Origin: Desulfuromonadales bacterium
Lineage (GTDB): Bacteria > Desulfobacterota > Desulfuromonadia > Desulfuromonadales > BM103
Assembly: GCA_030640215.1 (NCBI GenBank)
Contig: DAOWJU010000048.1
Coordinates: 1-20,046 of the forward strand
Length of the DNA stretch: 20,046 nucleotides
Direction: 5' to 3'
The notes beneath the pieces were generated by a model, which ran no database searches, was not told where the DNA came from, and saw only the letters and a list, made by a program, of their open reading frames with translations. A program made the translations under genes and the position numbers. The first letter of the stretch is position 1. Every line of letters begins with the position of its first letter. Below are positions 6,639-14,425 of the stretch, piece after piece.

Positions 6639-7539
6639 CGTCAATTTCAACAAAGCACCAGCCGATATCCGGTATTGCTTGCTTAATATCTCTCTCAAGC
6701 TCATTGATAGCCCTGGCAGCATCGCCAACCGGCATCTCCTCACGCATGCGTATTTTAATGGCGAGCATGGCCTTTGGTCCCATCTGTAAAGTGACGGCAT
6801 TAAAGAGTTCCAGGACATCCTGATCCTCAGCAATGATACTTTTGATTTTAGCGACTGTCTCAGGGTCGGCAGAGCGGCCAATCAGGAGTGCCTTGACTTT
6901 AATCGAGATGAATACGGCGACGATAACCAGGAGTACGCCGATGCAGATTGAGCCCATGGCGTCATAGATTGGATTACCGGTAATAATTGCCAGCGAAACG
7001 AATCCAAGGGCGAGGAACAAGCCGATCTGTGCGGCGTAGTCCTCACCAAGAACGACCAGCAACTCCGAACTGCGAGTATGTTTTATCCACTCACGCAGCG
7101 TCCTCTCCCCTCTCGCCTTCTTGATCTCTACAAGACAACCACGCAGGCTAATGCCCTCCATCACAATCGAAGCAACAAGCACGACGATTAGAACCCAGGC
7201 GTTGCTCATCGGTTCCGGATTTGAGAGCTTATGCGTGCCCTCATAAATAGAGAAGAGCCCGCCGACCGAGAAGAGCAGAATGGCGACCATGAAGGACCAG
7301 AAATAGCTCGCCTTGCCGTACCCAAGCGGGTGTTCTGCATCGGCAGCTTTCCGGGAACGCTTGATGCCCACAAGCAACAAGAGCTGATTGCCGCAATCTG
7401 CTATCGAATGACAGACCTCAGCAATGGCACTACTGCTACCGGTGAAATATGCTGCCACCGCCTTGGCAATGGCGACCCCCAGATTAGCGAAAAAGGCGTA
7501 CATGATCGCCTTGGTGGGGTTACTTCCGTGTGCTGACAT
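6628..7539 (-). CDS. Cation diffusion facilitator family transporter, SLC30A9-like branch
   Basis: The 303-residue product is a CDF-family inner-membrane metal/proton antiporter with about six membrane segments and a cytoplasmic C-terminal domain. The first intramembrane site is recognisable as EVCHSIADCGNQ (H..D). HPLGYGKASYFWSF is the branch-typical block before TM3. In TM5, where the canonical site has HxxxD, the sequence reads GEDYAAQIG, so the usual second half of the metal site is missing. I recall the same change in the SLC30A9/ZnT9-like branch. The metal is therefore uncertain. The ATG has GGAG six bases upstream. The 3' end overlaps the response-regulator gene by 11 bases. Confidence 0.87.
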   Translation of the reverse strand: MSAHGSNPTKAIMYAFFANLGVAIAKAVAAYFTGSSSAIAEVCHSIADCGNQLLLLVGIKRSRKAADAEHPLGYGKASYFWSFMVAILLFSVGGLFSIYEGTHKLSNPEPMSNAWVLIVVLVASIVMEGISLRGCLVEIKKARGERTLREWIKHTRSSELLVVLGEDYAAQIGLFLALGFVSLAIITGNPIYDAMGSICIGVLLVIVAVFISIKVKALLIGRSADPETVAKIKSIIAEDQDVLELFNAVTLQMGPKAMLAIKIRMREEMPVGDAARAINELERDIKQAIPDIGWCFVEIDVTD

Positions 7540-7586
7540 GCTTGCTCCTAAAAAAAATGGATCTATTAATCTGGAACTTAACAGAG

Positions 7587-7660
7587 CGTCATTCCCGAAG
7601 GTGTAATCGGGAATCCAGTCTTAATCACATGGATCCCCGATAGAACCATTCGGGGATGAC
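7587..7660. repeat. Inverted-repeat intergenic element, copy 2
   Basis: The element runs from CGTCATTCCCG to CGGGGATGAC. The left half forms TTCCCG/CGGGAA and the right half CCCCGA/TCGGGG, with AATCCAG and TGGATCC between. Its ends and internal order match the element at 5556-5634, so the two are diverged copies of one repeat family. Confidence 0.65.
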
Positions 7661-7689
7661 AGGCTTTCAATCAATAGCTCGGCTTGTAA

Positions 7690-7707
7690 TGCGATGGCAT
7701 CATCGCA
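7690..7707. other. Short perfect hairpin upstream of trhA
   Basis: TGCGATG and CATCGCA pair over seven bases around the loop GCAT. There is no strong T-run on either side, so it is not a convincing terminator. It could be an operator or a weak terminator. Confidence 0.35.
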
Positions 7708-7788
7708 CATATTTATTCTGGCCACTATAGTTACAAAAGTTTTACCTTGGATTTTTACAGGACAAGGCATAATGACGAACAAGATTTA

Positions 7789-7794
7789 TATAAT
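7789..7794 (+). promoter_or_regulatory. Possible -10 box upstream of trhA
   Basis: A perfect TATAAT lies 26 bases before the ATG at 7821. No convincing -35 hexamer is found at 16-18 bases upstream. Confidence 0.3.
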
Positions 7795-7820
7795 GATGTT
7801 CCACAAAGCGGAGCAGAATC

Positions 7821-8477
7821 ATGTCATCCAAAATAGATACTCCTGTTTATAGCATCAAAGAAGAGATCGCCAACAGCATTACCCACGGTATTGGTTTAAT
7901 CCTGGCCATAGCCGGACTAGCAGTTCTAATCTCGTTTGCCAGCCGCTTTGGCAACGTCTGGCATCTGGTCAGTTGCACTATCTTTGCCACGACCCTAATC
8001 CTGCAATACACATTTTCAACCCTTTATCACAGCATTCAGATTCCACGTGCAAAGAGCATCATGCGCGTCCTCGATCACTCTGCAATCTTCCTGTTGATCG
8101 CCGGAACCTACACCCCGTTTATGCTTGTCAACCTGCGCGACACCTGGGGTTGGACACTTTTTTCTGTCATCTGGACTCTGGCCTTGCTCGGCGTGCTCTT
8201 TCAGGTCTCACTACTACGTCGCTGGCAGGGGATATCTCTATCGCTCTATATCGGTATGGGCTGGGTTGTCGTCGTCGCCATTAAGCCGATGCTCGACGCT
8301 GTTGCGCCCGGTGGACTGATCCTGCTATTGCTCGGTGGGTTGGCGTATACTTCAGGAGTCGGTTTTTATCTCTGGAAGAGCCTGCGTTATCATCACGCCA
8401 TCTGGCACGGGTTTGTTCTGGCAGGGAGCATTCTGCACTTCTTTGCAGTACTCTTTTACGTTATTCCTCTGGCTTGA
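7821..8477 (+). CDS. trhA: Hemolysin III / TrhA (PAQR family) membrane protein
   Basis: The 218-residue protein has seven predicted membrane segments and the family's conserved polar residues. These are EEIANSITHGIG at the N-terminus, STLYHS in the second helix, a LDHSAIFLLIAGTYTPF block, and HAIWHGFVLAGSILHF near the C-terminus. The histidines and aspartate are those that bind zinc in PAQR proteins. Bacterial members affect membrane-lipid and energy homeostasis; the old hemolysin label comes from a Bacillus cereus homologue. The ATG has GGAG upstream. Its stop is eight bases from the convergent arginase stop, leaving no room for a separate terminator. Confidence 0.92.
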   Translation: MSSKIDTPVYSIKEEIANSITHGIGLILAIAGLAVLISFASRFGNVWHLVSCTIFATTLILQYTFSTLYHSIQIPRAKSIMRVLDHSAIFLLIAGTYTPFMLVNLRDTWGWTLFSVIWTLALLGVLFQVSLLRRWQGISLSLYIGMGWVVVVAIKPMLDAVAPGGLILLLLGGLAYTSGVGFYLWKSLRYHHAIWHGFVLAGSILHFFAVLFYVIPLA

Positions 8478-8485
8478 TCAGTAAA

Positions 8486-9382
8486 TCAGATAATCCTTTT
8501 GCCGAAGAGAGAAGCCGCCAATTCTACGGCAGTGAGTGCCGTTTTGTTAAGACTATCCAGAATCGGATTGATTTCGACAATATCGAGAGAGCTGAGTCGT
8601 CCGGAGTCAGCAACGATTTCCATCAGCAACTGACCCTCACGGTAAGTCAAACCACCCGGCACCAGGGTTCCGGCGCCGGGAGAAGCCTGCGGATCAAGAG
8701 CATCGACATCCAGACTGACATGTAAGCGTTCACGATGGATCAAGCGCTCCAGCGCCTCGCTGGCAACAACTCCCATTCCCCGCTCGTCAACATCACGCAT
8801 CGTATAAATGGTGACACCGCTCTCGCGCAGATTCTGCCGCTCACCGTCATCAAGGTCTCGCACGCCGATCATGACAATATCTTCCGGCTGCAAGGTTGCA
8901 CCCGGACCGCCGATCTCAACCAGATCAGGATAGCCCTGGCCGAGTAAGAGGGCCAGTGCCATGCCGTGGATATTGCCCGATGAAGACGTTTCCATCGTAT
9001 TGAAGTCACCATGGGCATCAATCCAGAGGACACCGGCTGGTTGTTGTTGAGTCACACCGGCAATGGTTCCGACAGCAATGGAATGATCGCCACCAAGGAA
9101 GATCGGGATATGGCCCTGCTCAACAGCCTTTTGTCCAGCGAGACAAACATCCTCGCAAATGGCCTTAATCGATGGCAGATAATTATTCTGACGTTCGCTG
9201 CTAAGTGATTCACGCACCGGCACCTTCAAGTTGCCAGAATCATAGACTTCGTAACCGAGTTGTTCAAGACGAGCGGCGAGACCGGCATAACGCAAGGCCC
9301 CAGGTCCCAGATCAACGCCGCGGTGCGACTGGCCGAGATCGATTGGTACACCAATAATTTGCACAGCTTTTTTCATAAGCAT
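8486..9382 (-). CDS. rocF: Arginase
   Basis: The 298-residue enzyme hydrolyses L-arginine to L-ornithine and urea using two Mn2+ ions. All ureohydrolase metal motifs are intact: GGDHS (His100), DAHGDFN (Asp122, His124, Asp126) and SLDVDALDP (Asp225, Asp227). VEINP and HGM are in their expected places. [15 protein letters not shown] and the spacing fit bacterial RocF arginase rather than agmatinase. Two in-frame ATG codons (9382 and 9376) are equally plausible starts. The gene begins about 18 bases after the stop of the ornithine-cyclodeaminase-like gene, so both are one operon whose products act in sequence. Confidence 0.93.
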   Translation of the reverse strand: MLMKKAVQIIGVPIDLGQSHRGVDLGPGALRYAGLAARLEQLGYEVYDSGNLKVPVRESLSSERQNNYLPSIKAICEDVCLAGQKAVEQGHIPIFLGGDHSIAVGTIAGVTQQQPAGVLWIDAHGDFNTMETSSSGNIHGMALALLLGQGYPDLVEIGGPGATLQPEDIVMIGVRDLDDGERQNLRESGVTIYTMRDVDERGMGVVASEALERLIHRERLHVSLDVDALDPQASPGAGTLVPGGLTYREGQLLMEIVADSGRLSSLDIVEINPILDSLNKTALTAVELAASLFGKRII

Positions 9383-9400
9383 ACCCAGAGACGTTTTTAA

Positions 9401-10492
9401 TCAAGCTTTAAGATTATTCCACAGATTCACCATGAAATCCTGTGCGTTGGTCAAGATCGCGACAGCCTGTGCGGAACCGCGATTGGCAAGTTTGTCAGCA
9501 CTGAACTCAGACATGTCGACGATATAGAAAAACACCGGACGGACGTTACCATCATTTAAAACCCGGTAACTCGGAACCATATTGCCGAAGGCAATCGAAT
9601 GCAACTGCGTCGCCAGAGCCACAACCGTGGTCGCCTTGCGGGCATGTTCACGCATGGCGTCCTGGGCCTGGTAAACGTCTGCGATGACGTCGGGCAACGG
9701 CCCGTCATCACGAATCGACCCGGCCAGCACATAGGGAACTTTATGTTTTTCACAGGCATAGATGATGCCGTCATTCAGCTCCAGTTCTTCAATGGTTTTA
9801 GCAATAGAGCCACGACTGCGCACTTCGTTAATGATGTCGAGGTGATTGTAATGGCCAAGCGGCCTCAGCGTTTGTGAATAGATATCCTGACCCAGGCCGG
9901 TCTGGAAAAACGCTGCTTCGAGATCGTGAGTCGCAAGAGCATTGCCGGCAAGCAGGCCATGGCAATAGCCATTCTCGATCAGGCCCTGCATGGCATCACG
10001 GCTATCCTTATCGAAGGCAACTGCGGGGCCAAGGACCCAGACGATATGACCGTGATCACGGTCATGACGCAGGACATCATACAGGGTGTCGTAGTGACGC
10101 GAGAAAGGTGTCTCCCGGGTGCCGCGGGTACGGAAAGTAAACTTATCAGTCGATTCTTCTGTCGCTTGCGTAAAACCATCCACATGCACATAGATGCCCT
10201 CTTCACCATTCTCGGTGCGGCCAACCACAACCTGGTCGCCCTTGCGGACTCGACGGGCCTCAACAACGTCAACATTGTCTCCATCAAGGACCATAACCGC
10301 GTCCATGCGGCTTTCTGGAGCGAGCACCCAACGTCCAGCACCAAGATGTAGATATTCGGGATGATTGGATGTGCCGTGATAATTTTTCGGCACGACACCG
10401 TCAGCCGGGGCAGGCTCGATCGTGACAACGGGAGTGTTAATCAGGTGTGAAGCTGTAAAATCAGGAGGGGTGTAACCGGGAATAATGGACAT
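9401..10492 (-). CDS. TIGR00300 / LOR-SDH domain protein, probable ornithine cyclodeaminase
   Basis: The 363-residue protein matches the archaeal-type family known as TIGR00300 (LOR/SDH bifunctional enzyme conserved domain). It has an N-terminal domain with HPEYLHLGAGRWVLAPESRMD and VRKGDQVVVG. The C-terminal Rossmann-like domain has HIVWVLGPAVAFDKDSR, LLAGNALATHDLE and LAGSIRDDGPLPDV. To my knowledge, methanogen homologues and the C-terminal part of cyanobacterial AgrE convert ornithine to proline with ammonia release; it is unrelated to the classical mu-crystallin-type enzyme. The adjacent arginase supplies ornithine, which supports this assignment. I choose the ATG at 10492 because GAGGAGA (10501-10507) sits eight bases upstream. 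An in-frame ATG at 10513 lacks a ribosome site. Confidence 0.85.
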   Translation of the reverse strand: MSIIPGYTPPDFTASHLINTPVVTIEPAPADGVVPKNYHGTSNHPEYLHLGAGRWVLAPESRMDAVMVLDGDNVDVVEARRVRKGDQVVVGRTENGEEGIYVHVDGFTQATEESTDKFTFRTRGTRETPFSRHYDTLYDVLRHDRDHGHIVWVLGPAVAFDKDSRDAMQGLIENGYCHGLLAGNALATHDLEAAFFQTGLGQDIYSQTLRPLGHYNHLDIINEVRSRGSIAKTIEELELNDGIIYACEKHKVPYVLAGSIRDDGPLPDVIADVYQAQDAMREHARKATTVVALATQLHSIAFGNMVPSYRVLNDGNVRPVFFYIVDMSEFSADKLANRGSAQAVAILTNAQDFMVNLWNNLKA

Positions 10493-10556
10493 GGTCAGAA
10501 TCTCCTCATGCAAGCAAGAAGTAGAGTCTATTTCATGTTCTCAGGTTAAAATGGGA

Positions 10557-10562
10557 TGTCAA
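10557..10562 (-). promoter_or_regulatory. Possible -35 box for the ornithine cyclodeaminase-arginase operon
   Basis: On the minus strand a perfect TTGACA lies 65 bases before the ATG at 10492. Seventeen bases further is AACATG, a poor -10 match, so the promoter call is tentative. Confidence 0.3.
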
Positions 10563-10590
10563 GTACAGCATAGGAAAAGTCAGCAAACAA

Positions 10591-10962
10591 TCAGACCCTG
10601 GTGATCACTTTTTTAACTGCAAACCAGTTAGCCAACATAATGAGAGCAACAAAGAGGATACCGACAACCCCAAGACGGCTCTTCATTCCGGCATTTATCA
10701 TATCCATCACAAAAACCCCGAGGAAGCACAAGGCGATAAACTTGTTCGCCCCCTCTGCCCAGTTTTCGCGGCTACTCCAGGCCAAACTCAGAATAGTGAC
10801 GTTAGCGAGTCCATAAGCGGTAGTGACATAGGCAAAGACCACCACCCCATGGGCCGCAGTTTCTGACATGATGATATTCATGCCGTACAGAATAAAGAGA
10901 AAAGAGCTGATAACGCTAATGCCAGAGAGGCCGTACATCAAAATAGTGTCGTGTTGCTTCAT
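10591..10962 (-). CDS. Small four-helix membrane protein of unknown function
   Basis: The 123-residue product is almost entirely hydrophobic with about four membrane segments: ISVISSFLFILYGMNII, VVVFAYVTTAYGLANVTIL, FIALCFLGVFVMDMI and VVGILFVALIMLANWF. I do not recognise the family and see no catalytic motif. I choose the ATG at 10962, preceded by AGGA with about seven-base spacing, over a GTG at 10980. It lies between the EamA transporter and the arginine operon on the same strand, with about 97 bases of upstream gap, so it may be transcribed alone or as a tail of the upstream run. Confidence 0.7.
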   Translation of the reverse strand: MKQHDTILMYGLSGISVISSFLFILYGMNIIMSETAAHGVVVFAYVTTAYGLANVTILSLAWSSRENWAEGANKFIALCFLGVFVMDMINAGMKSRLGVVGILFVALIMLANWFAVKKVITRV

Positions 10963-11059
10963 GGTGATTCCTATTTGCACATTGAAAGATTAATCATAAA
11001 AAATACTTTCACGTTTATACAGACTTCAATGTCAGAATGCATTGATTTTCGACAATATT

Positions 11060-11941
11060 TTACTTCCGTGTCGCTAAATAAATTCCCGCACCGATCAGCA
11101 TTACTCCCACAGAGTGATACCAGGAAAAGGTTTCACCGAGAAAAAGAACAGCCATAATACTGCCAAAAACCGGTAACAAGTGGATAAAAAGACCGGCACG
11201 GTTGGCTCCAACCAACTCGACGCCGCGATTAAAACAAAGGTAAGAAATGATCGAAGGAAAAATCATAACATAGCCAATGACCAGAAGATTTGTCGGATTG
11301 AGGGCCAATGCAGCGACGGTCATTGTCTCCCAGAGATAGAGCGGTACAAGGATTATGGCGCCGAGCCAGAAGGTCGTACAGAGAAAAGCCAGAGGATGTA
11401 CATGAGGCCGCTTGCGTAGCATCACCGTGTACCCTGCATAACAGGCCACCGCTGCAAAGACCAGTAAATCACCACGATTGACAGAGAGAGACAACAAGAC
11501 CTCAGAGTCACCTCTGGCAATAATCGTTATCGCCCCGCAGAGAGAAACCAGAATACCGGCACACTGTAGCTTTGTGACTCTCTCGCGAAAGACCAGAAAG
11601 GAAAGCAACACAATCAGGACAGGCATCAACGACTGCAGCAGGAAGGCGTTGATCGCTTCGGTGTATTGCAGGCCACTGTAGACGAGGGTGTTGAATGCTG
11701 CAATACCGAGGATTGCGAGCAATAAGACAGATGACCAACTTTGCAACAAAGCCTGGCGATCTCTACGCAAATGAGGCAATGCTGGCCAGGTCACCAGCAA
11801 TGCGGCCCCTACCCAGCGCCAGAATGCTAGAGCGATCGGTGGGATTTCAGAATGAAAGGCACGGCCAAGAATGAAGTTCCCGGCCCAGAAGAGCACCGCC
11901 AGAACCAGCAGGAGATATGGACGGTCCTTAATGCTCGTCAT
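11060..11941 (-). CDS. EamA/DMT-family transporter
   Basis: The 293-residue protein has ten predicted membrane segments arranged as two EamA repeats, as in drug/metabolite exporters of the RhaT/YdcZ/RarD group. Typical blocks are LFWAGNFILGRAF, PPIALAFWRW, NTLVYSGLQYTEAINAFLL in the first half, and YAGYTVMLRK, SIISYLCFNRGVELVGANRA and FLGETFSWYH in the second. It probably exports an amino acid or other metabolite; the substrate cannot be read from sequence. Its ATG overlaps the stop of the DUF1460 gene by four bases (11938-11941), so the two are translationally coupled. Confidence 0.9.
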   Translation of the reverse strand: MTSIKDRPYLLLVLAVLFWAGNFILGRAFHSEIPPIALAFWRWVGAALLVTWPALPHLRRDRQALLQSWSSVLLLAILGIAAFNTLVYSGLQYTEAINAFLLQSLMPVLIVLLSFLVFRERVTKLQCAGILVSLCGAITIIARGDSEVLLSLSVNRGDLLVFAAVACYAGYTVMLRKRPHVHPLAFLCTTFWLGAIILVPLYLWETMTVAALALNPTNLLVIGYVMIFPSIISYLCFNRGVELVGANRAGLFIHLLPVFGSIMAVLFLGETFSWYHSVGVMLIGAGIYLATRK

Positions 11942-12717
11942 GGCTTGACGCGATAAACCAACAAACCTGGTTTGTTCTGCAGATATTCAAGTAAGTCTTC
12001 GTCAACCACCCGCCCCGTGTCACTCCGTGATGAAGCGTGACGCAAGAGGACCCGCCCCTGGCTTTTAACGATCAAGCCAGTATGGCTGACATCGAGTCCG
12101 GCGTGATTTGAGAAGATTCCGATGTAATCGCCAGGTTGCAACGCAGAAAGGACTTCAGTATCAACGCTGGCAGTGGGGATATAGTTGATTTGTCTTGATC
12201 TAACGTCAATACCGGTCAACCAAAGCGATCCGTCAGCTTTACGGTTGAGTTGTTTCATCACCTTCAGAGTCCTCCCCTGCCCGATCCCTTCTGTGATATC
12301 GACAATGGCAGTAGCGTCATCAGCAACCCAGTCGCTAAAAAAATGCCTGCGATTCAGGTATGTAACCTTACCACTGACATAACGTACATTTTTTAGTTCT
12401 TCGGGGAAACTTTCGCTACCTGAGGCACGACGAAGGGCCTCGATTACATCAAGAAAAGTGAAGCAATCGAATTCATCCAGATTGATGACCAGTTGCTCAG
12501 TTTCCTGAGGACCACCGACCAGAGTATTCGCAGCATAAGGAGTATCGACAAAATGATTTGAGAGCTCCACGATCTGGGCCCCAGGATTGTCGATCAACTT
12601 TGCGGAATTGATGATTTGTGAGAGGTCGGCTTTACTACAGCGACCTAAATTAGTTGTATCTGCACAAGCAATCGAGACGATACCAAACAAAATGTAAAAC
12701 ATTAAGAAACGACGCAT
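11938..12717 (-). CDS. Exported DUF1460 protein (N-acetylmuramoyl-L-alanine amidase-like)
   Basis: The protein of about 259 residues starts with a clear Sec signal peptide (MRRFLMFYILFGIVSIACA, then DT). It matches DUF1460, a NlpC/P60-like cysteine amidase fold acting on cell-wall peptides. The probable nucleophile is the Cys in NLDEFDCFTFLDVIEALR, and a His lies in NHAGLDVSHTGLIV. Other family blocks are DTPYAANTL and LQPGDYIGIFSNH. I take the ATG at 12717 because it gives the best signal peptide. ATGs at 12723 and 12744 are possible, and the open frame extends further back only by overlapping the ferredoxin gene. It sits between the ferredoxin and EamA genes. Confidence 0.82.
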   Translation of the reverse strand: MRRFLMFYILFGIVSIACADTTNLGRCSKADLSQIINSAKLIDNPGAQIVELSNHFVDTPYAANTLVGGPQETEQLVINLDEFDCFTFLDVIEALRRASGSESFPEELKNVRYVSGKVTYLNRRHFFSDWVADDATAIVDITEGIGQGRTLKVMKQLNRKADGSLWLTGIDVRSRQINYIPTASVDTEVLSALQPGDYIGIFSNHAGLDVSHTGLIVKSQGRVLLRHASSRSDTGRVVDEDLLEYLQNKPGLLVYRVKP

Positions 12718-12769
12718 AAGCATTTCAGATACAACAGTAATCATCTTGGTTGTAGAGCAACGCCTGGGT

Positions 12770-12952
12770 TCAAGCCTCTTCCACAATAATGATGGCATCG
12801 TGCGGGCAAGCCGGGATACAGAGTCCATCAAGATCGCACCTGTCATGACTAACAACAGCTTTACCATCAATGAGTTGTAACGCACCATGTGGACAGGCTT
12901 TAATACACTCACCTGAACCCTGGCATTTATTCTTGTCGATATATATTTTCAT
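12770..12952 (-). CDS. Small ferredoxin with both second-position cysteines replaced
   Basis: The 60-residue protein has the two-motif fold of bacterial 2[4Fe-4S] ferredoxins, but each motif has three cysteines instead of four. Motif one is C10-QG-S-GE-C16-IKA-C20-P and motif two is C39-DL-D-GL-C45-IPA-C49-P. The second ligand position is therefore Ser13 in one and Asp42 in the other. Asp at this place is known to allow a [4Fe-4S] cluster that readily converts to [3Fe-4S]; Ser is less usual. It presumably carries electrons in the cytoplasm. It lies 31 bases after the second receiver-PilZ gene and just upstream of the DUF1460 gene. AGGAG lies about 14 bases before the ATG, a long spacing. Confidence 0.88.
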   Translation of the reverse strand: MKIYIDKNKCQGSGECIKACPHGALQLIDGKAVVSHDRCDLDGLCIPACPHDAIIIVEEA

Positions 12953-12983
12953 GGTTAGTCAATAATCTCCTAAAAAATATTTG

Positions 12984-13688
12984 TCATCGGGAAGCTTTCT
13001 TGTCTGACAAGCTTAAAATCGCTTTGTGAACGGATACTGGCAGTTCAACGAACATGATCCCCAAGCCATGCGGGTAATGAGGTTTCATGGGGTTGGGTTT
13101 GCGATTCTGCCACATAACTTTTGCACTGCATGTGAGCTCTGTTGTCGGGCCGTTCGGCAGCTTGAAACTCAGGCTTGCCTGAGATCCGGCAGGAATTTCA
13201 GCCTGGCTCTCAAGGAACATACCGCCACCGGAGAGGTCCAGACACTTGCCCTTAAATTTTTCACCATTAGCCGTAATAATGACCGGAAAGAAGCTCGGTT
13301 GCCGATGCTCGCGAATTTCCTCAATAAACTGACGGCCAACCTGAAGAAAGCTATGCCGGTCCAACGGCTTGATCAGATAAGCATCACAGCCGTTCCTGCG
13401 GGCGATTTCCGGCTGCTCTGGCTGATCTTGATCACAGATAATCACCACGGGCACATTGCGAAGTTGCGGGTCATTCTTGATCGCCTTACAACAAACGTCA
13501 CCGCCCTCTTTGGGTAGCGAAAAAGCCATATACACCATATCTGGCTTTTCATTACGAACCATTGACAAAGCCAGGGCAGAGTCCTCGGCTTCAATGATTT
13601 CGACAGGCGTCTTCTTTAAAAACTGACTCTCGATTGCCCTGAAGAAACGGGAATCATCAGCCAGAAGTACACGAAGTTTTTTGCTCAT
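12984..13688 (-). CDS. Receiver-PilZ protein with degenerate receiver and PilZ motifs
   Basis: The 234-residue protein has an N-terminal receiver domain (about 5-120) and a C-terminal PilZ domain (about 135-230). The receiver keeps the acidic pair in LLADDS and the Lys in IKPLD. The phospho-acceptor Asp is replaced by Ala (MVYMAFSLP) and the switch Thr/Ser by Cys (VVIICDQ). The PilZ domain keeps CLDLSGGGMF, but the first Arg of RxxxR is Ile by alignment with its neighbour (IREHR versus RREPR). Neither phosphorylation nor normal c-di-GMP binding is therefore expected. I choose the ATG at 13688, with a poly-G tract serving as ribosome site, over the ATG at 13703 upstream of it. It is a diverged tandem paralogue of the next gene. 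Confidence 0.85.
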   Translation of the reverse strand: MSKKLRVLLADDSRFFRAIESQFLKKTPVEIIEAEDSALALSMVRNEKPDMVYMAFSLPKEGGDVCCKAIKNDPQLRNVPVVIICDQDQPEQPEIARRNGCDAYLIKPLDRHSFLQVGRQFIEEIREHRQPSFFPVIITANGEKFKGKCLDLSGGGMFLESQAEIPAGSQASLSFKLPNGPTTELTCSAKVMWQNRKPNPMKPHYPHGLGIMFVELPVSVHKAILSLSDKKASR

Positions 13689-13690
13689 AG

Positions 13691-13699
13691 CCCCCCCCC
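13691..13699 (-). promoter_or_regulatory. Nine-G homopolymer at the ribosome-binding site
   Basis: Reading the minus strand, AGGGGGGGGG lies directly upstream of the ATG at 13688 and just after an in-frame ATG at 13703. It is the only Shine-Dalgarno-like sequence for this gene. Homopolymers of this length are prone to slippage, which would change the SD-to-start spacing for the lower ATG and the frame for the upper one. Confidence 0.5.
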
Positions 13700-13722
13700 T
13701 CATTCAGACAAACTTGACGTTA

Positions 13723-14421
13723 TCACGCGCCAAAACATCGCCGCAAAGCTGTGCCGACCGAATCCGATATGTCGACAAACTCGACACCGTAACCAAGCGG
13801 ATAATTCTCTTTGATGATCTCTTTCTCTGAGTTGGACCAGGCGATTCGTCCGTTAATTTCCACAGGAGTCTGTTGCTCATCAGGGAGAGAAAATTTCAAC
13901 AGCAGGCTTTCACCTTTTTGCGCTGTCGGTTGACAGTCAAGGAACATACCACCACTGCTGACATCAAGGCAACGTCCCTGTAAACGTCGACCTCGGCAGA
14001 TAAAGTTCACCATAACCTGGTAAGTCTGGCGCGGTTCGCGACGATCAATACTCAGCAGAAAGCGATGACCTGTGGCGAGAAAATGACGGCGATCAAGAGG
14101 CTTCGGCAGATAATCATCAGCGCCGGCGGCGCGAGCATCCAGTTCATCAGTTGCTGAAGTCTTAGCACCGATTAAAACGATGGGAATCTTTTGCAGGGCC
14201 TGATCCGATTTAAACCTTCTGCAGCAATCAAGACCATGCATTTCCGGCATATCCATGTCCATAAAAACCAGACTGGGACGATGCTCTCGGGCAAGCAAGA
14301 GAGCCTCTTCACCGGAGGATGCAGTCAGGATGGTTGCTGGCGTGTTACGCAGAAACTGTCTTTCCAGTTCCAGGAAAAACTTTGAGTCATCAACAATAAG
14401 AATACAAAGAGGTGTCCCCAT
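13723..14421 (-). CDS. Receiver-PilZ response regulator
   Basis: The 232-residue protein joins a receiver domain (about 5-120) to a PilZ domain (about 130-225). The receiver has ILIVDDS, the phospho-acceptor Asp in VFMDMDMP and the Lys in PKPLD; the switch residue is Gly (LIGAKT). The PilZ domain has the c-di-GMP motifs RREPR (RxxxR) and CLDVSSGGMF (D-x-S-x-x-G). It probably couples phosphorylation by an unlinked kinase to c-di-GMP-dependent control of motility, surface growth or development. The ATG at 14421 is four bases from the stop of the metallo-beta-lactamase gene, implying coupling; longer upstream starts would overlap that gene. The gene 34 bases downstream encodes its degenerate paralogue. 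Confidence 0.88.
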   Translation of the reverse strand: MGTPLCILIVDDSKFFLELERQFLRNTPATILTASSGEEALLLAREHRPSLVFMDMDMPEMHGLDCCRRFKSDQALQKIPIVLIGAKTSATDELDARAAGADDYLPKPLDRRHFLATGHRFLLSIDRREPRQTYQVMVNFICRGRRLQGRCLDVSSGGMFLDCQPTAQKGESLLLKFSLPDEQQTPVEINGRIAWSNSEKEIIKENYPLGYGVEFVDISDSVGTALRRCFGA

Positions 14422-14425
14422 AGGA

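Noticed and set aside
12718..12912. Longer N-terminus for the DUF1460 protein
   Set aside because: The extension overlaps the ferredoxin gene and would bury the clear signal peptide.
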